The notes beneath the pieces are model-generated. The model ran no database searches and was not told where the DNA came from. It saw only the letters and a list, made by a program, of their open reading frames with translations. Positions 24,308 through 30,665 of a stretch of DNA of 34,144 nucleotides are shown here, piece by piece; the stretch's first letter is position 1; each line of letters begins with the position of its first letter. Source of the DNA: Pseudomonadota bacterium (lineage in GTDB: Bacteria; Pseudomonadota; Gammaproteobacteria; Steroidobacterales; Steroidobacteraceae); contig JABBNZ010000020.1 of assembly GCA_019352035.1 (NCBI GenBank), positions 15,690 to 49,833 on the forward strand. Direction: 5' to 3'. The translations under genes and the position numbers were made by a program.

Positions 24308-24811
24308 TTACGCGTCGTCATCCGGTTTTGCATTTCCGGCGCGAGCTCTGGTCGCGCTTTTTCCTTTTGCGGGTGCGCGCATCGGCGGCAACTCGGTCGG
24401 TTCCAGCACAAAGCGGCGCATCCGGCTCGCCACTTCCGGCGGAATCAACGTGGGACGGCCGCTGGTTGCCGTGATAAAAACAAGCACCTGTCGCACCTGC
24501 ATGCGCACCTCGCCGTGGAACGAGGCCTCGATGCGAACTTCGCACGAGGTGCGCCCGACCTTCGCGGTCCACAGCTTGAAGGTCAGCCGGTCGCCATATT
24601 TCGTGGGTCGCGGAAAATCGACGGTGAAGTGCACCGACGGAGTCAGTAACTGCTTGTGATGAAACAGGCCGGGCGCGCTCGCCTCGAGTCCGTCCTCGAA
24701 CCAGTCCTCGACAAAGTCGCTGATCATCTCGAAGTAGCGCGGATAGAACACCCATCCGGCCGCATCACAGTGACCGAATCGTACCAGGACCTCGCGTTGA
24801 AATGCCGCCAT
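24308..24811 (-). CDS. Acyl-CoA thioesterase, 4-hydroxybenzoyl-CoA thioesterase-like hotdog fold
   Basis: This 167-residue protein begins MAAFQREVLVRFGHCDAAGWVFYPRYFEM. The Asp in GHCDAAG corresponds to the catalytic acid of the 4HBT/FcbC group, and FYPRYFEM is the following helix. TVDFPRPTKYGDRLTFKL, VGRTSCEVRIEASF and VRQVLVFI are the remaining hotdog strands. The last about 30 residues are a Lys/Arg/Ala tail. An AGAGG ribosome site 7 bases before the ATG at 24811 decides this start; an open frame continuing further upstream overlaps the Fic gene end and is not needed. It releases CoA from an aromatic or short acyl-CoA. As cargo next to a Fic gene in an att-flanked cassette it is unexpected. 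Confidence 0.85.
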   Translation of the reverse strand: MAAFQREVLVRFGHCDAAGWVFYPRYFEMISDFVEDWFEDGLEASAPGLFHHKQLLTPSVHFTVDFPRPTKYGDRLTFKLWTAKVGRTSCEVRIEASFHGEVRMQVRQVLVFITATSGRPTLIPPEVASRMRRFVLEPTELPPMRAPAKGKSATRARAGNAKPDDDA

Positions 24812-24887
24812 TGAGAAGCCTCTGCTTATTCGGAAGCCGCGTCCACGAGAGACACTGCCCAGGCTGGCACGACGGTCCGGACGCGAA

Positions 24888-26117
24888 TCATTTTCTACGG
24901 GTAGCTCCAGCACCATAGTTATGGAGCGTTGACACATCCTCCAATACCGCATCAATTCCAGTATGTAAGATATTCATAACTTGATGGGCTTGAAAAGCCC
25001 GGTGGCGCCGCTTCGCTCCTTGTGCTCGGAGTATGTCCATCTTTACCAGCACAGCAACGGCGGCATTGGCAGCGGGGAACGAAACATTCAGCCGTTTAAC
25101 CAGTGCATTGACCGTAACAACAGGCTGACCGAGCAGGAGTTCGGCAAGGCGCCATACTGCAGCGTCCTTGCGGATACGGCGTGCCTTGAGGCGTTCGTGC
25201 CACTGGTCAGCGATAATTCCCAGCTCGCGCAAGAGATGCACGGTGTGGCGACACGAGGCTATCGTGCATTCGAGAAACAACTGGAACCAGTCAGACCAGC
25301 GCAATTTCATCTGCACAGCGAGTAGAGCGTCGTAGTATTCCCGCTGACGGAGCTTGAGGAAGGTTGCCAGGTGGATTGGGGGGTCCCCGTCTGCGAGGAA
25401 CATGAGAGGAAGTAGGATCCGCCCCACACGCCCGTTGCCATCGACGAACGGGTGGATGGCTTCAAAATGAGCATGAACGATCGGAGCGCGGGTCAGCACA
25501 CCGAGGCGGAGATGGCTCTCAGGATCAGGCTCATTGCGGATGAGTCGATCCAGTCCGGCCATCAGTCGTGGTACTTCCGCGGGCGGCGGCGGGATGAAGC
25601 GGGCATACTCCATCTTCAGTCCGCCGATGAAGTTCAGGACCTCGCGAAGTTTCCCAGGGACCGCGCGCGATTCTCCGGTCATGAGCTCCCTATGCAGCGA
25701 ACGGATAAGACGGGTGTTCAGCGCGTCGATTCCCTTTGTCCTTACCTCGGAGACGCCCCGCATATACGCATGGACATAGTTCAGCGTCAGGTCGGCATCC
25801 GCATCCACTACCGCGTCGGGTGTTCCGGCCTCTATTTCGTGCAACAGTAGCTCGTCGAACTGGGTATGGGTCCCTTCGATCTGGCTGCTATCCACGGCCT
25901 CGCGCCGGTTGAGCATATGGATGAGCAAATCCGCGTAATGCGGGGCACCGGCGATAGCATCGGCAAGCACCTGCATTTCACGGTGCGCCAGCGGCAAGAG
26001 AGGTGAATCAATAGGAAAGAATGCCAGGTCGGGCGGCACCACGGCATAGCATCCGGAGTGCCCCGGAACAGGTACTGCCGTAGCTCTAAGCGACGGGTGC
26101 AGATCAGACTTCTTCAC
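24888..26117 (-). CDS. Fic-domain protein (AMP-transferase type) with N-terminal inhibitory motif and C-terminal winged helix
   Basis: This protein has 409 residues. A Fic_N region carries the inhibitory motif SSQIEG (77-82, pattern S/T-x3-E-G), followed by the Fic catalytic loop HPFVDGNGRVGR (222-233) with His, Phe, Asn and both Arg intact. The C-terminus has a winged helix-turn-helix (VVTVNALVKRLNVSFPAANAAVAVLVKMDIL, about 330-362). Family knowledge: such class II Fic enzymes transfer AMP from ATP to a protein hydroxyl, restrained by the inhibitory Glu. The helix-turn-helix suggests DNA binding, possibly at its own promoter (see the palindrome at 26151-26171). The GTG start at 26117 lacks a good ribosome site. 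Local GC falls upstream of it, a sign of transfer. Confidence 0.9.
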   Translation of the reverse strand: MKKSDLHPSLRATAVPVPGHSGCYAVVPPDLAFFPIDSPLLPLAHREMQVLADAIAGAPHYADLLIHMLNRREAVDSSQIEGTHTQFDELLLHEIEAGTPDAVVDADADLTLNYVHAYMRGVSEVRTKGIDALNTRLIRSLHRELMTGESRAVPGKLREVLNFIGGLKMEYARFIPPPPAEVPRLMAGLDRLIRNEPDPESHLRLGVLTRAPIVHAHFEAIHPFVDGNGRVGRILLPLMFLADGDPPIHLATFLKLRQREYYDALLAVQMKLRWSDWFQLFLECTIASCRHTVHLLRELGIIADQWHERLKARRIRKDAAVWRLAELLLGQPVVTVNALVKRLNVSFPAANAAVAVLVKMDILRAQGAKRRHRAFQAHQVMNILHTGIDAVLEDVSTLHNYGAGATRRK

Positions 26118-26150
26118 CTGGAGAAGACTTTAATAACGATCCCATTGTTT

Positions 26151-26171
26151 AAGGATACTAGATCTATCCTT
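26151..26171. promoter_or_regulatory. Operator-like palindrome upstream of the Fic gene
   Basis: AAGGATA at 26151-26157 and TATCCTT at 26165-26171 form a perfect 7-bp inverted repeat around CTAGATC, 34 bases upstream of the Fic start in AT-rich DNA that would hold its promoter. The spacing suits a dimeric winged-helix regulator, possibly the Fic protein itself. Confidence 0.45.
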
Positions 26172-26269
26172 TAATTATCTAGGTGGCCATTCAAGGCTTA
26201 AAGCCCCCCTCGATTATTCCCCTCCCCCAAGGGAGTCCGCCGCCACCGCCGGGTTCTTACGGCAGCTGG

Positions 26270-26433
26270 GACAATTCTGGGACACTTCGAAAATGACATT
26301 GCGTGATATCAAATGACATCACGTGATACCAACCCCCTGTTGCAAAAGCGGTTTGGGCCCGCATATCCTTGATCCGTAAGACCCTGCCCCCCGTTTCACA
26401 CGGCAGGGGCCACTGGTTCGATCGCGGTACCGC
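26270..26433 (+). repeat. Right-end composite repeat of cassette 1 including att core copy 2
   Basis: About 164 bp that closely matches 28143-28308. It contains GGGACA twice with 11-bp spacing (26270, 26281). TGACATTGCGTGATA and TGACATCACGTGATA follow with 20-bp spacing (26296-26310, 26316-26330). A fully shared block GCATATCCTTGATCCGTAAG lies at 26361-26380, then CCCCCG and the 39-bp att core (26395-26433). The core continues to ACCGCCC-A-CCA at 26429-26439. The short iterated repeats look like integrase arm sites. Confidence 0.75.
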
Positions 26434-26471
26434 CCACCAGAAATCAAGAACCTAGCGAACTAGGCGCGGCG

Positions 26472-26490
26472 CCGTACGTAAACGGTACGG
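26472..26490. repeat. Palindrome CCGTAC-N7-GTACGG at the left end of cassette 2
   Basis: These are perfect 6-bp arms around GTAAACG, followed by TAAAA. The context after the core (ACCAGAAATCAAGAAC...) also resembles the left end of cassette 1 (ACCAGAATCAAGAAC...), so both left ends descend from one ancestor. Confidence 0.55.
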
Positions 26491-26635
26491 TAAAAAATAC
26501 GGCGGAATGCCGAAGCTGCGTTTATGCGAACGATCACCGGCGGCGGCATATCCACATTGTCCGGCCCCGCCTCGCAGGCTCAGCTTTCTTCGCTGCTCCC
26601 CTGCGACCTTGGGTTATGCCGCGAGCTGCGAAATC

Positions 26636-27835
26636 TCAGAGCAACTGGCTCAGAAAGGTACGTGCGGGGACAACCACCGGATCAGTCCTCGTGAAGCAGT
26701 CCACAGCCGCAAATGGCCTGTTCAGTACGACCTGAAAAGCGTGGCTAGCCTCTGTCTGGGTCTGAAAGTATCGGAGCGAATCAGAGAGCTTGTCATCGCC
26801 GTTCTTGACCTCAACCAGGAACCACGGCTTGCGATCCCGCACGACTAGGAAATCTACCTCTCGCTTCAGCTTGTCACGCAGATAGCGAAGCTCGAAATTC
26901 CCGAGCCCCAAGTCGGTCCACCCCTCGACGGCTTTTAGCAAATGGCACGCAATAAAGGTTTCCGCGCGCGCTCCGGCATCATCAATACCCGACCAGTCAC
27001 GCAGATACCACTTCGGCTCCTTACGGAGCGACTTGGCCACGTTTTTGAACCAAGGCCGCACCAAGAACCCGTAGTGAAGCCGGACGAGCAAATCGATCCA
27101 TCTTCTAACCGTATCGACAGCAGTGCCGATCTCGCGACTCAGGTTCGAATAGATCAACTGTTGAGCAGACTGCTCCGTGAGAATCAGCGACAAGGTTTCC
27201 ATCGCAGCCAGGTCCTGCAGTCTCGAAACCTCGCGCGAATCCTGTTTGGTCAGCTGATCCTGGCGTAGAGTCCTCCAACGGCGCGTGAACCTCTGATCGC
27301 GCTTGAGGAATGGTTCCGGGAATCCCCCGTGCTCGATGAGCGCCTCCCAATCTGCGTCAGAGATCGGCTTAGGCGATTGCACGACAGACTCGGGTACCGC
27401 TTGCCGCGCGCACTCCCCAGCGCTCCATGGGTGCATGCGGAACAGGAAGTACCGGCCCATCAGGCTGTCGCTACCACGACGCGTGATGTCCAATCGTGAG
27501 CTTCCGGTGACGATGATCCGCGCGCGATCCGCGTGGATATCGAAAAATCCTTTGAGAAAATTCTTCCATTTTCTGTCCTTGTGAAGCTCATCGAAGACCA
27601 CCACCGGTAGCCGCTCCCGCAGTTCCGCGAGTCCGATGTGTCGCGCTACGGCTTCGGGTCCACGGAGGATGATTCGGCGGTCGTCGACGCTATCCCAGTT
27701 CAGATAAGCGGTACTCAGACCGCGGCAAGTGGTCGTCTTACCTACTTGGCGCGGGCCGCTCACGAAAGCCATCTGGCGATGCTGCGCCAGATGACCCTCG
27801 AGGATGTGATCGTACAGCCTGGGTCGAGGTGCCAT
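26636..27835 (-). CDS. AAA-family ATPase with C-terminal DUF4143
   Basis: This protein is 399 residues from the ATG at 27835. The AAA_14-type domain has Walker A VSGPRQVGKTT (25-35), Walker B VVVFDELHKD (78-87) and sensor-like RIIVTGSSRLD. A winged-helix-like middle part follows (LSREIGTAVDTVRRWIDLLVRLHYGFLVRPW). The C-terminal DUF4143 has a PD-(D/E)xK-like core, EVDFLVVRDRKPWFLVEVKNGDD. Such proteins are common accessory genes in mobile DNA. Their role is not established, and defence or stress functions are only suggested by context. An open frame to 27874 exists, but the ATG at 27835 begins where family similarity begins (RPRLYDHIL). It follows AGGG at short spacing. Confidence 0.88.
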   Translation of the reverse strand: MAPRPRLYDHILEGHLAQHRQMAFVSGPRQVGKTTTCRGLSTAYLNWDSVDDRRIILRGPEAVARHIGLAELRERLPVVVFDELHKDRKWKNFLKGFFDIHADRARIIVTGSSRLDITRRGSDSLMGRYFLFRMHPWSAGECARQAVPESVVQSPKPISDADWEALIEHGGFPEPFLKRDQRFTRRWRTLRQDQLTKQDSREVSRLQDLAAMETLSLILTEQSAQQLIYSNLSREIGTAVDTVRRWIDLLVRLHYGFLVRPWFKNVAKSLRKEPKWYLRDWSGIDDAGARAETFIACHLLKAVEGWTDLGLGNFELRYLRDKLKREVDFLVVRDRKPWFLVEVKNGDDKLSDSLRYFQTQTEASHAFQVVLNRPFAAVDCFTRTDPVVVPARTFLSQLL

Positions 27836-27842
27836 GGACCCT

Positions 27843-27893
27843 TTTACGGTATATCGTAAATTGGTACGGACCATTTTATGATATATACGAAAA
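27843..27893. promoter_or_regulatory. Two palindromes in the promoter region of the DUF4143 ATPase gene
   Basis: TTTACG-GTATAT-CGTAAA (27843-27860) is a perfect inverted repeat 8 bases upstream of the ATG. A related imperfect copy, TTTATG-ATATATA-CGAAAA, lies at 27875-27893. The AT-rich DNA contrasts with its surroundings and likely holds the promoter. The pair of sites suggests repression by an unlinked or self-encoded regulator. Confidence 0.45.
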
Positions 27894-28142
27894 CAGTCCA
27901 GTCCATTCTGGGCCCCCCGCTATCATCGGCATTTCGGCGATTGGGACTGGCGAACATTGTACGGCCGCGGAAACTATGCGGACTTCGATCTTCTACAAGC
28001 CGGAAAATAAGGCGATCTGAATCGTTCATCCACACAGTAACGATATCCGCATAGGCGTCGATTCCGGCCAGCGAGCCTTTCCACGATTGGTTACCCCGAT
28101 CGATGGGGATCTCTGCGTGGCCATGACAGATCCGCCGCGATT
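27894..28142. other. Non-coding or decayed stretch in cassette 2
   Basis: A minus-strand open frame of 131 codons (27844-28239) covers this stretch. Its product (with GNQSWKGSLAGIDAYADIV and DSDRLIFRLVEDRS) matches no family I recognise, and the frame runs through the repeats at both ends. I do not call a gene; a worn-down coding remnant is possible. Confidence 0.35.
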
Positions 28143-28308
28143 GGGACACTTCTGGGACAGCTGCGGAGTGACATTGCGTGATATCAAATGACATCAAGTG
28201 ATAACTAGTCTCTGTTGCAAATGGGGATTGAGCTCGCATATCCTTGATCCGTAAGCTCCTACCCCCCGTTTCACACGGCAGGGGCCACTGGTTCGATCGC
28301 GGTACCGC
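28143..28308 (+). repeat. Right-end composite repeat of cassette 2 including att core copy 3
   Basis: About 166 bp parallel to 26270-26433. GGGACA lies at 28143 and 28154, TGACATTGCGTGATA at 28169-28183, its partner TGACATCAAGTGATA at 28189-28203, GCATATCCTTGATCCGTAAG at 28236-28255, and the att core at 28270-28308. After the core the sequence differs from copies 1 and 2 (CAGTCTCC instead of CCACCAGAA), so this junction opens onto a different element or the chromosome. A direct repeat GTATGGCAG (28338, 28350) sits where the other copies have their palindromes. Confidence 0.75.
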
Positions 28309-28620
28309 CAGTCTCCTTACCAGCCGGGTCTAGCTCCGTATGGCAGGCGGTATGGCAGATGGTCGGAGATTCGGTCCTAGATCGCGACGCACGCCCATAG
28401 CCTCACCGAGCAATTGCCAACGCTTCGGTTCCGAAGCGAAGAGGTGCGAACACCGATGCTGTCGAGCGCCATCGCCCGGTGAGGAGGCCACGGGGCTCGG
28501 CTGTCGCCGGCTCAGGCCCGACGTTCCGGGTCGAGGGCACCCGCAGGGGGGGCCTACCAACCCGCCCCCGATGCAGGTCCTCATAGTCGCGGCGCCCCGC
28601 ACTTCCCGCGCAGCTCACCA
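28309..28620. other. Gap right of att copy 3, no gene seen
   Basis: The open frames here look like high-GC shadows without family features. The stretch contains the GTATGGCAG direct repeat just after the att core and a perfect 8-bp hairpin at 28421-28438. Confidence 0.4.
28421..28438. repeat. Perfect 8-bp inverted repeat CGCTTCGG-TT-CCGAAGCG
   Basis: This 18-bp palindrome stands in a gene-free stretch right of att copy 3. No T-run follows it. It could be an operator, a transposon-end remnant or a REP-like hairpin. Confidence 0.4.
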
Positions 28621-28920
28621 TCACGGCTGGACCACCGCGATGTCGAACGGACGTGCGCCCACGGAGAACGGACTCCCGGCCTGATCAGTGAGCTGACCGG
28701 TCGTGGCGTTGACGCTGGCGACTCCAACGGTCAGATTCCTGGCATTCCAAATGATTGCCGTCGACCCTGTACTGTTGAAGACAACGTAATTCCACCCATC
28801 CACGCCGTACGACTCACCGGTCAACAGAGTGAGCGCCCCGGTAGTGGAATCTATGCTGAACGTCAGAAGAGGACTTCCGTTGCCGCCATCACTCGAGAGA
28901 ATGGAGCCATGGAAACCAAG
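28621..28920 (-). pseudogene. C-terminal fragment of a lactonase-type beta-propeller protein
   Basis: Reading the minus strand from just after a stop at 28921-28923 gives about 99 codons. They contain blade-type repeats LLTFSIDSTTGALTLLTG and VASVNATTGQLTDQAGSPF and end VGARPFDIAVVQP. These are hallmarks of the last blades of 7-bladed YVTN/lactonase-like propellers, which usually have 350 or more residues. The in-frame TTG at 28824 gives only 67 residues. The 5' part is absent, and upstream DNA belongs to other, plus-strand material, so this is a truncated remnant joined at about 28921. Confidence 0.65.
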
Positions 28921-28961
28921 TCAAAGAGAGATTCACCCGAGGACCGGCGCTGGGGAACGCG

Positions 28962-29390
28962 ATGCAGTTCGCCGAAGGGTTGATATTCTGGAATTCGGGA
29001 TTGCCTTTTGATCCGGTCGCGTTTGCGCCCGGGAATTCGTTCAACGGCCAGACCAGCGCCGCCCCCAATGCGTCCTTCGATGGGTCCCTCGACCGGGCTT
29101 ATTTCATCACCACGGACCAGGGGCCGGGCAGCAGCACCGCGACCGGGTTCCTTGTCGGCGTGGCAAAGGGTCTCACCGCCGGTAGGACGGAGTATCAGTC
29201 AGCATTCAACCAGCTATGTGCCGCCGAGCAGCAGCTGCAGCGAGCCCGTCTTGCGCGGCAAGACACCCTCTGTCGCGAATCGATGCCGGAGGCGCAGCGC
29301 CACTGGCTTGAGGCGAATCGATCGCCACTCGCACGGCACTGGAACCTGCTTACCGGCCTCACAGCCGATCAGCTCTGGTATGTCCGCTAA
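28962..29390 (+). CDS. Hypothetical protein, possible upstream partner of the DUF6036-like fragment
   Basis: This open frame of 142 codons from an ATG at 28962 continues upstream without a clear start, so the N-terminus may be missing. The first part (LDRAYFITTDQGPGSSTATG) is unlike the second half, which is helical and charged (EYQSAFNQLCAAEQQLQRARLAR...MPEAQRHWLEANRSPLARHWNLL, ending LTADQLWYVR). I do not recognise it. Its stop overlaps the start of the next, broken gene by 11 bases, the arrangement of a two-gene cassette such as a toxin-antitoxin or nucleotidyltransferase pair. It may be a fusion made by recombination. Confidence 0.45.
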   Translation: MQFAEGLIFWNSGLPFDPVAFAPGNSFNGQTSAAPNASFDGSLDRAYFITTDQGPGSSTATGFLVGVAKGLTAGRTEYQSAFNQLCAAEQQLQRARLARQDTLCRESMPEAQRHWLEANRSPLARHWNLLTGLTADQLWYVR

Positions 29391-29541
29391 AGACAGCCCG
29401 GCCTCTGGACCGCCGGAGCCATGGCGTTCCTTCCTGAGAGAGCTGGACGAGCTTCTGAAAGGCCCACTCGAGCTCCGTTGCCGGGGCGGTTTCGTGATTA
29501 CCCAACAGTATGGGATCGGCCGGGACGCATCGTCGATCTGA
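29380..29541 (+). pseudogene. N-terminal fragment of a DUF6036-type nucleotidyltransferase-like protein
   Basis: The 53 residues contain PPEPWRSFLRELDELL and PLELRCRGGFVITQQYGI, which resemble the start of DUF6036 proteins (PWRSFL..LD..L..PVELHC.GGFV...YGLPR). The frame stops at 29541 just where the family's GD-like catalytic segment should begin. A +1 frame continues with VDLTYDRAC before it too stops. The family normally runs beyond 150 residues, so this is a truncated gene. The SDR gene starts 41 bases later, probably marking the right limit of the scrambled island. Confidence 0.5.
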
Positions 29542-29582
29542 CCTACGACCGGGCATGTTGATTGCTGGGAAGCGCCACTCGC

Positions 29583-30368
29583 ATGAATCGTGTCGCCGAC
29601 AAGGTAGCGATTGTCACCGGGGCATCCGTCGGCCTCGGCGCGGCATCCGTCCGGATGCTCGCGAGCGAAGGCGCAGCGGTCGTTCTCGCCGACATCAAGG
29701 ATAAGGAGGGGCAGGAGCTTGAGCGAGCGATACAGCTCGCCGGCGCCAAGGCCCTCTACGTGCACCACGACGTCGCGAGCGAAGAGAGCTGGAAGGCGCT
29801 CATTGAGCGCACGGTGGCACAGTTCGGGCAGATCGATGTGCTCGTGAACAATGCGGGTGTGGCCGCCAGTGCAGCGCCGGAAGAGCAGACCTTGGAGCAG
29901 TGGCGCTGGCTGATGAGCATCAACCTGGACGGCGTATTCCTGGGGACGAAACACGCGATCCTCGCAATGAAGGCGCATCCGCCGAGCGGTGGCGGGTCCA
30001 TCATCAATCTCTCTTCGATCGAGGGATTGGTCGGCGATCCACAACTGGGAGCATATAACGCCTCCAAGGGCGGGGTCCGGCTCTACACGAAGTCTGTAGC
30101 GCTCTACTGCGCCAAGGCGGGACTCGACATACGGGTCAACTCGATTCATCCGGGATACATCTGGACCCCTATGGTCAAGAACTATCTGCGCTCGCGCGAC
30201 GGCCAAGACATGGCCGCCAAGCGCGCTGAAGTAGCGGCCATGCATCCGGTCGGCCGCATCGGAGATCCCGACGATATTGCTTTCGGCGTCCTGTACCTGG
30301 CTTCCAGCGAATCGAAGTTCGTCACTGGCGCAGAACTCGTCATCGACGGCGGTTACACGGCGCAATAG
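29583..30368 (+). CDS. Short-chain dehydrogenase/reductase (SDR), glucose/cyclopentanol dehydrogenase-like
   Basis: This protein is 261 residues from the ATG at 29583. The NAD(P)-binding motif is TGASVGLG (12-19), with LADIK at the end of the second strand (Asp suggests NAD preference), NNAG (89-92), catalytic Ser144/145 in NLSSIEG, and Tyr158 and Lys162 in YNASK. HPGYIWTPM and the C-terminal TGAELVIDGGYTAQ are classical-SDR features. It oxidises or reduces a secondary alcohol/ketone; the substrate is not readable from the sequence. A TTG at 29562 is an alternative start. No neighbouring gene gives a pathway. Confidence 0.92.
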   Translation: MNRVADKVAIVTGASVGLGAASVRMLASEGAAVVLADIKDKEGQELERAIQLAGAKALYVHHDVASEESWKALIERTVAQFGQIDVLVNNAGVAASAAPEEQTLEQWRWLMSINLDGVFLGTKHAILAMKAHPPSGGGSIINLSSIEGLVGDPQLGAYNASKGGVRLYTKSVALYCAKAGLDIRVNSIHPGYIWTPMVKNYLRSRDGQDMAAKRAEVAAMHPVGRIGDPDDIAFGVLYLASSESKFVTGAELVIDGGYTAQ

Positions 30369-30665
30369 CCACACCACCGCCCGGGCGCGCGGCTCCGCGG
30401 TCGATGCGGCGACCACAGAAGCGATCAGCACTGTAAGCGTCCTACCGTCCACAGGCTGGCGGCATAGCGGATCCCCCATTTGCGGGGCGCCGCTTGGCCG
30501 CCCGGCGGGCTTCGGCCTATGATCGCGGAACGATGCCTCGAGCTGAACTTCCGAGCCCGAGCATTGAGCGAAGGGACGGAGAGTCTCGAGAGCGGAATGC
30601 CGCAGAGCCGGCCGCTCCGCGCGAGCGCGATTTGACCCAAGAAATTGCCGACCTGGACACCCCGC
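30369..30665. other. Gap between SDR and AI-2E transporter genes
   Basis: Nothing firm is visible. A 50-codon plus-strand frame from an ATG at 30533 (MPRAELPSPSIERRDGESRE...) runs to 30685 and overlaps the next start. It is Arg/Glu/Pro-rich and could be a short leader gene, but there is no support beyond the open frame. Confidence 0.35.

Larger units (their letters stand above)
24058..26394. mobile_element. Cassette 1: att-flanked integrase-less unit (thioesterase + Fic)
   Basis: The unit is bounded by att core copies 1 and 2 in direct orientation. The left end carries a CCGTAC-N7-GTACGG palindrome 37 bases after the core. The right end carries the iterated GGGACA and TGACATYRCGTGATA motifs. 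Inside are a hotdog thioesterase and a Fic-winged helix protein, both on the minus strand. No integrase, relaxase or replication gene is present. The structure matches what is called a cis-mobilisable element: passenger DNA with both attachment ends but relying on an outside integrase. Confidence 0.6.
26395..28269. mobile_element. Cassette 2: att-flanked integrase-less unit (DUF4143 ATPase)
   Basis: This unit lies between att core copies 2 and 3 in direct orientation. The left end has the CCGTAC-N7-GTACGG palindrome. The right end repeats the GGGACA and TGACAT-type motifs seen in cassette 1. Its cargo is one AAA/DUF4143 ATPase gene and about 400 bases without a recognisable gene. No recombinase is encoded. 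Confidence 0.6.

Noticed and set aside
26507-26848. Plus-strand open frame starting MPKL after att copy 2, reminiscent of an integrase N-terminus
   Set aside because: Only the first residues resemble P4-type integrases. The rest has no integrase features and overlaps the C-terminal end of the DUF4143 ATPase gene.
27844-28239. Minus-strand 131-codon open frame with a DSDRLIFRLVEDRS stretch, slightly like RelE/YoeB toxins
   Set aside because: The similarity is a few residues only, and the frame runs through the repeat motifs and promoter palindromes. Not enough to call a gene.
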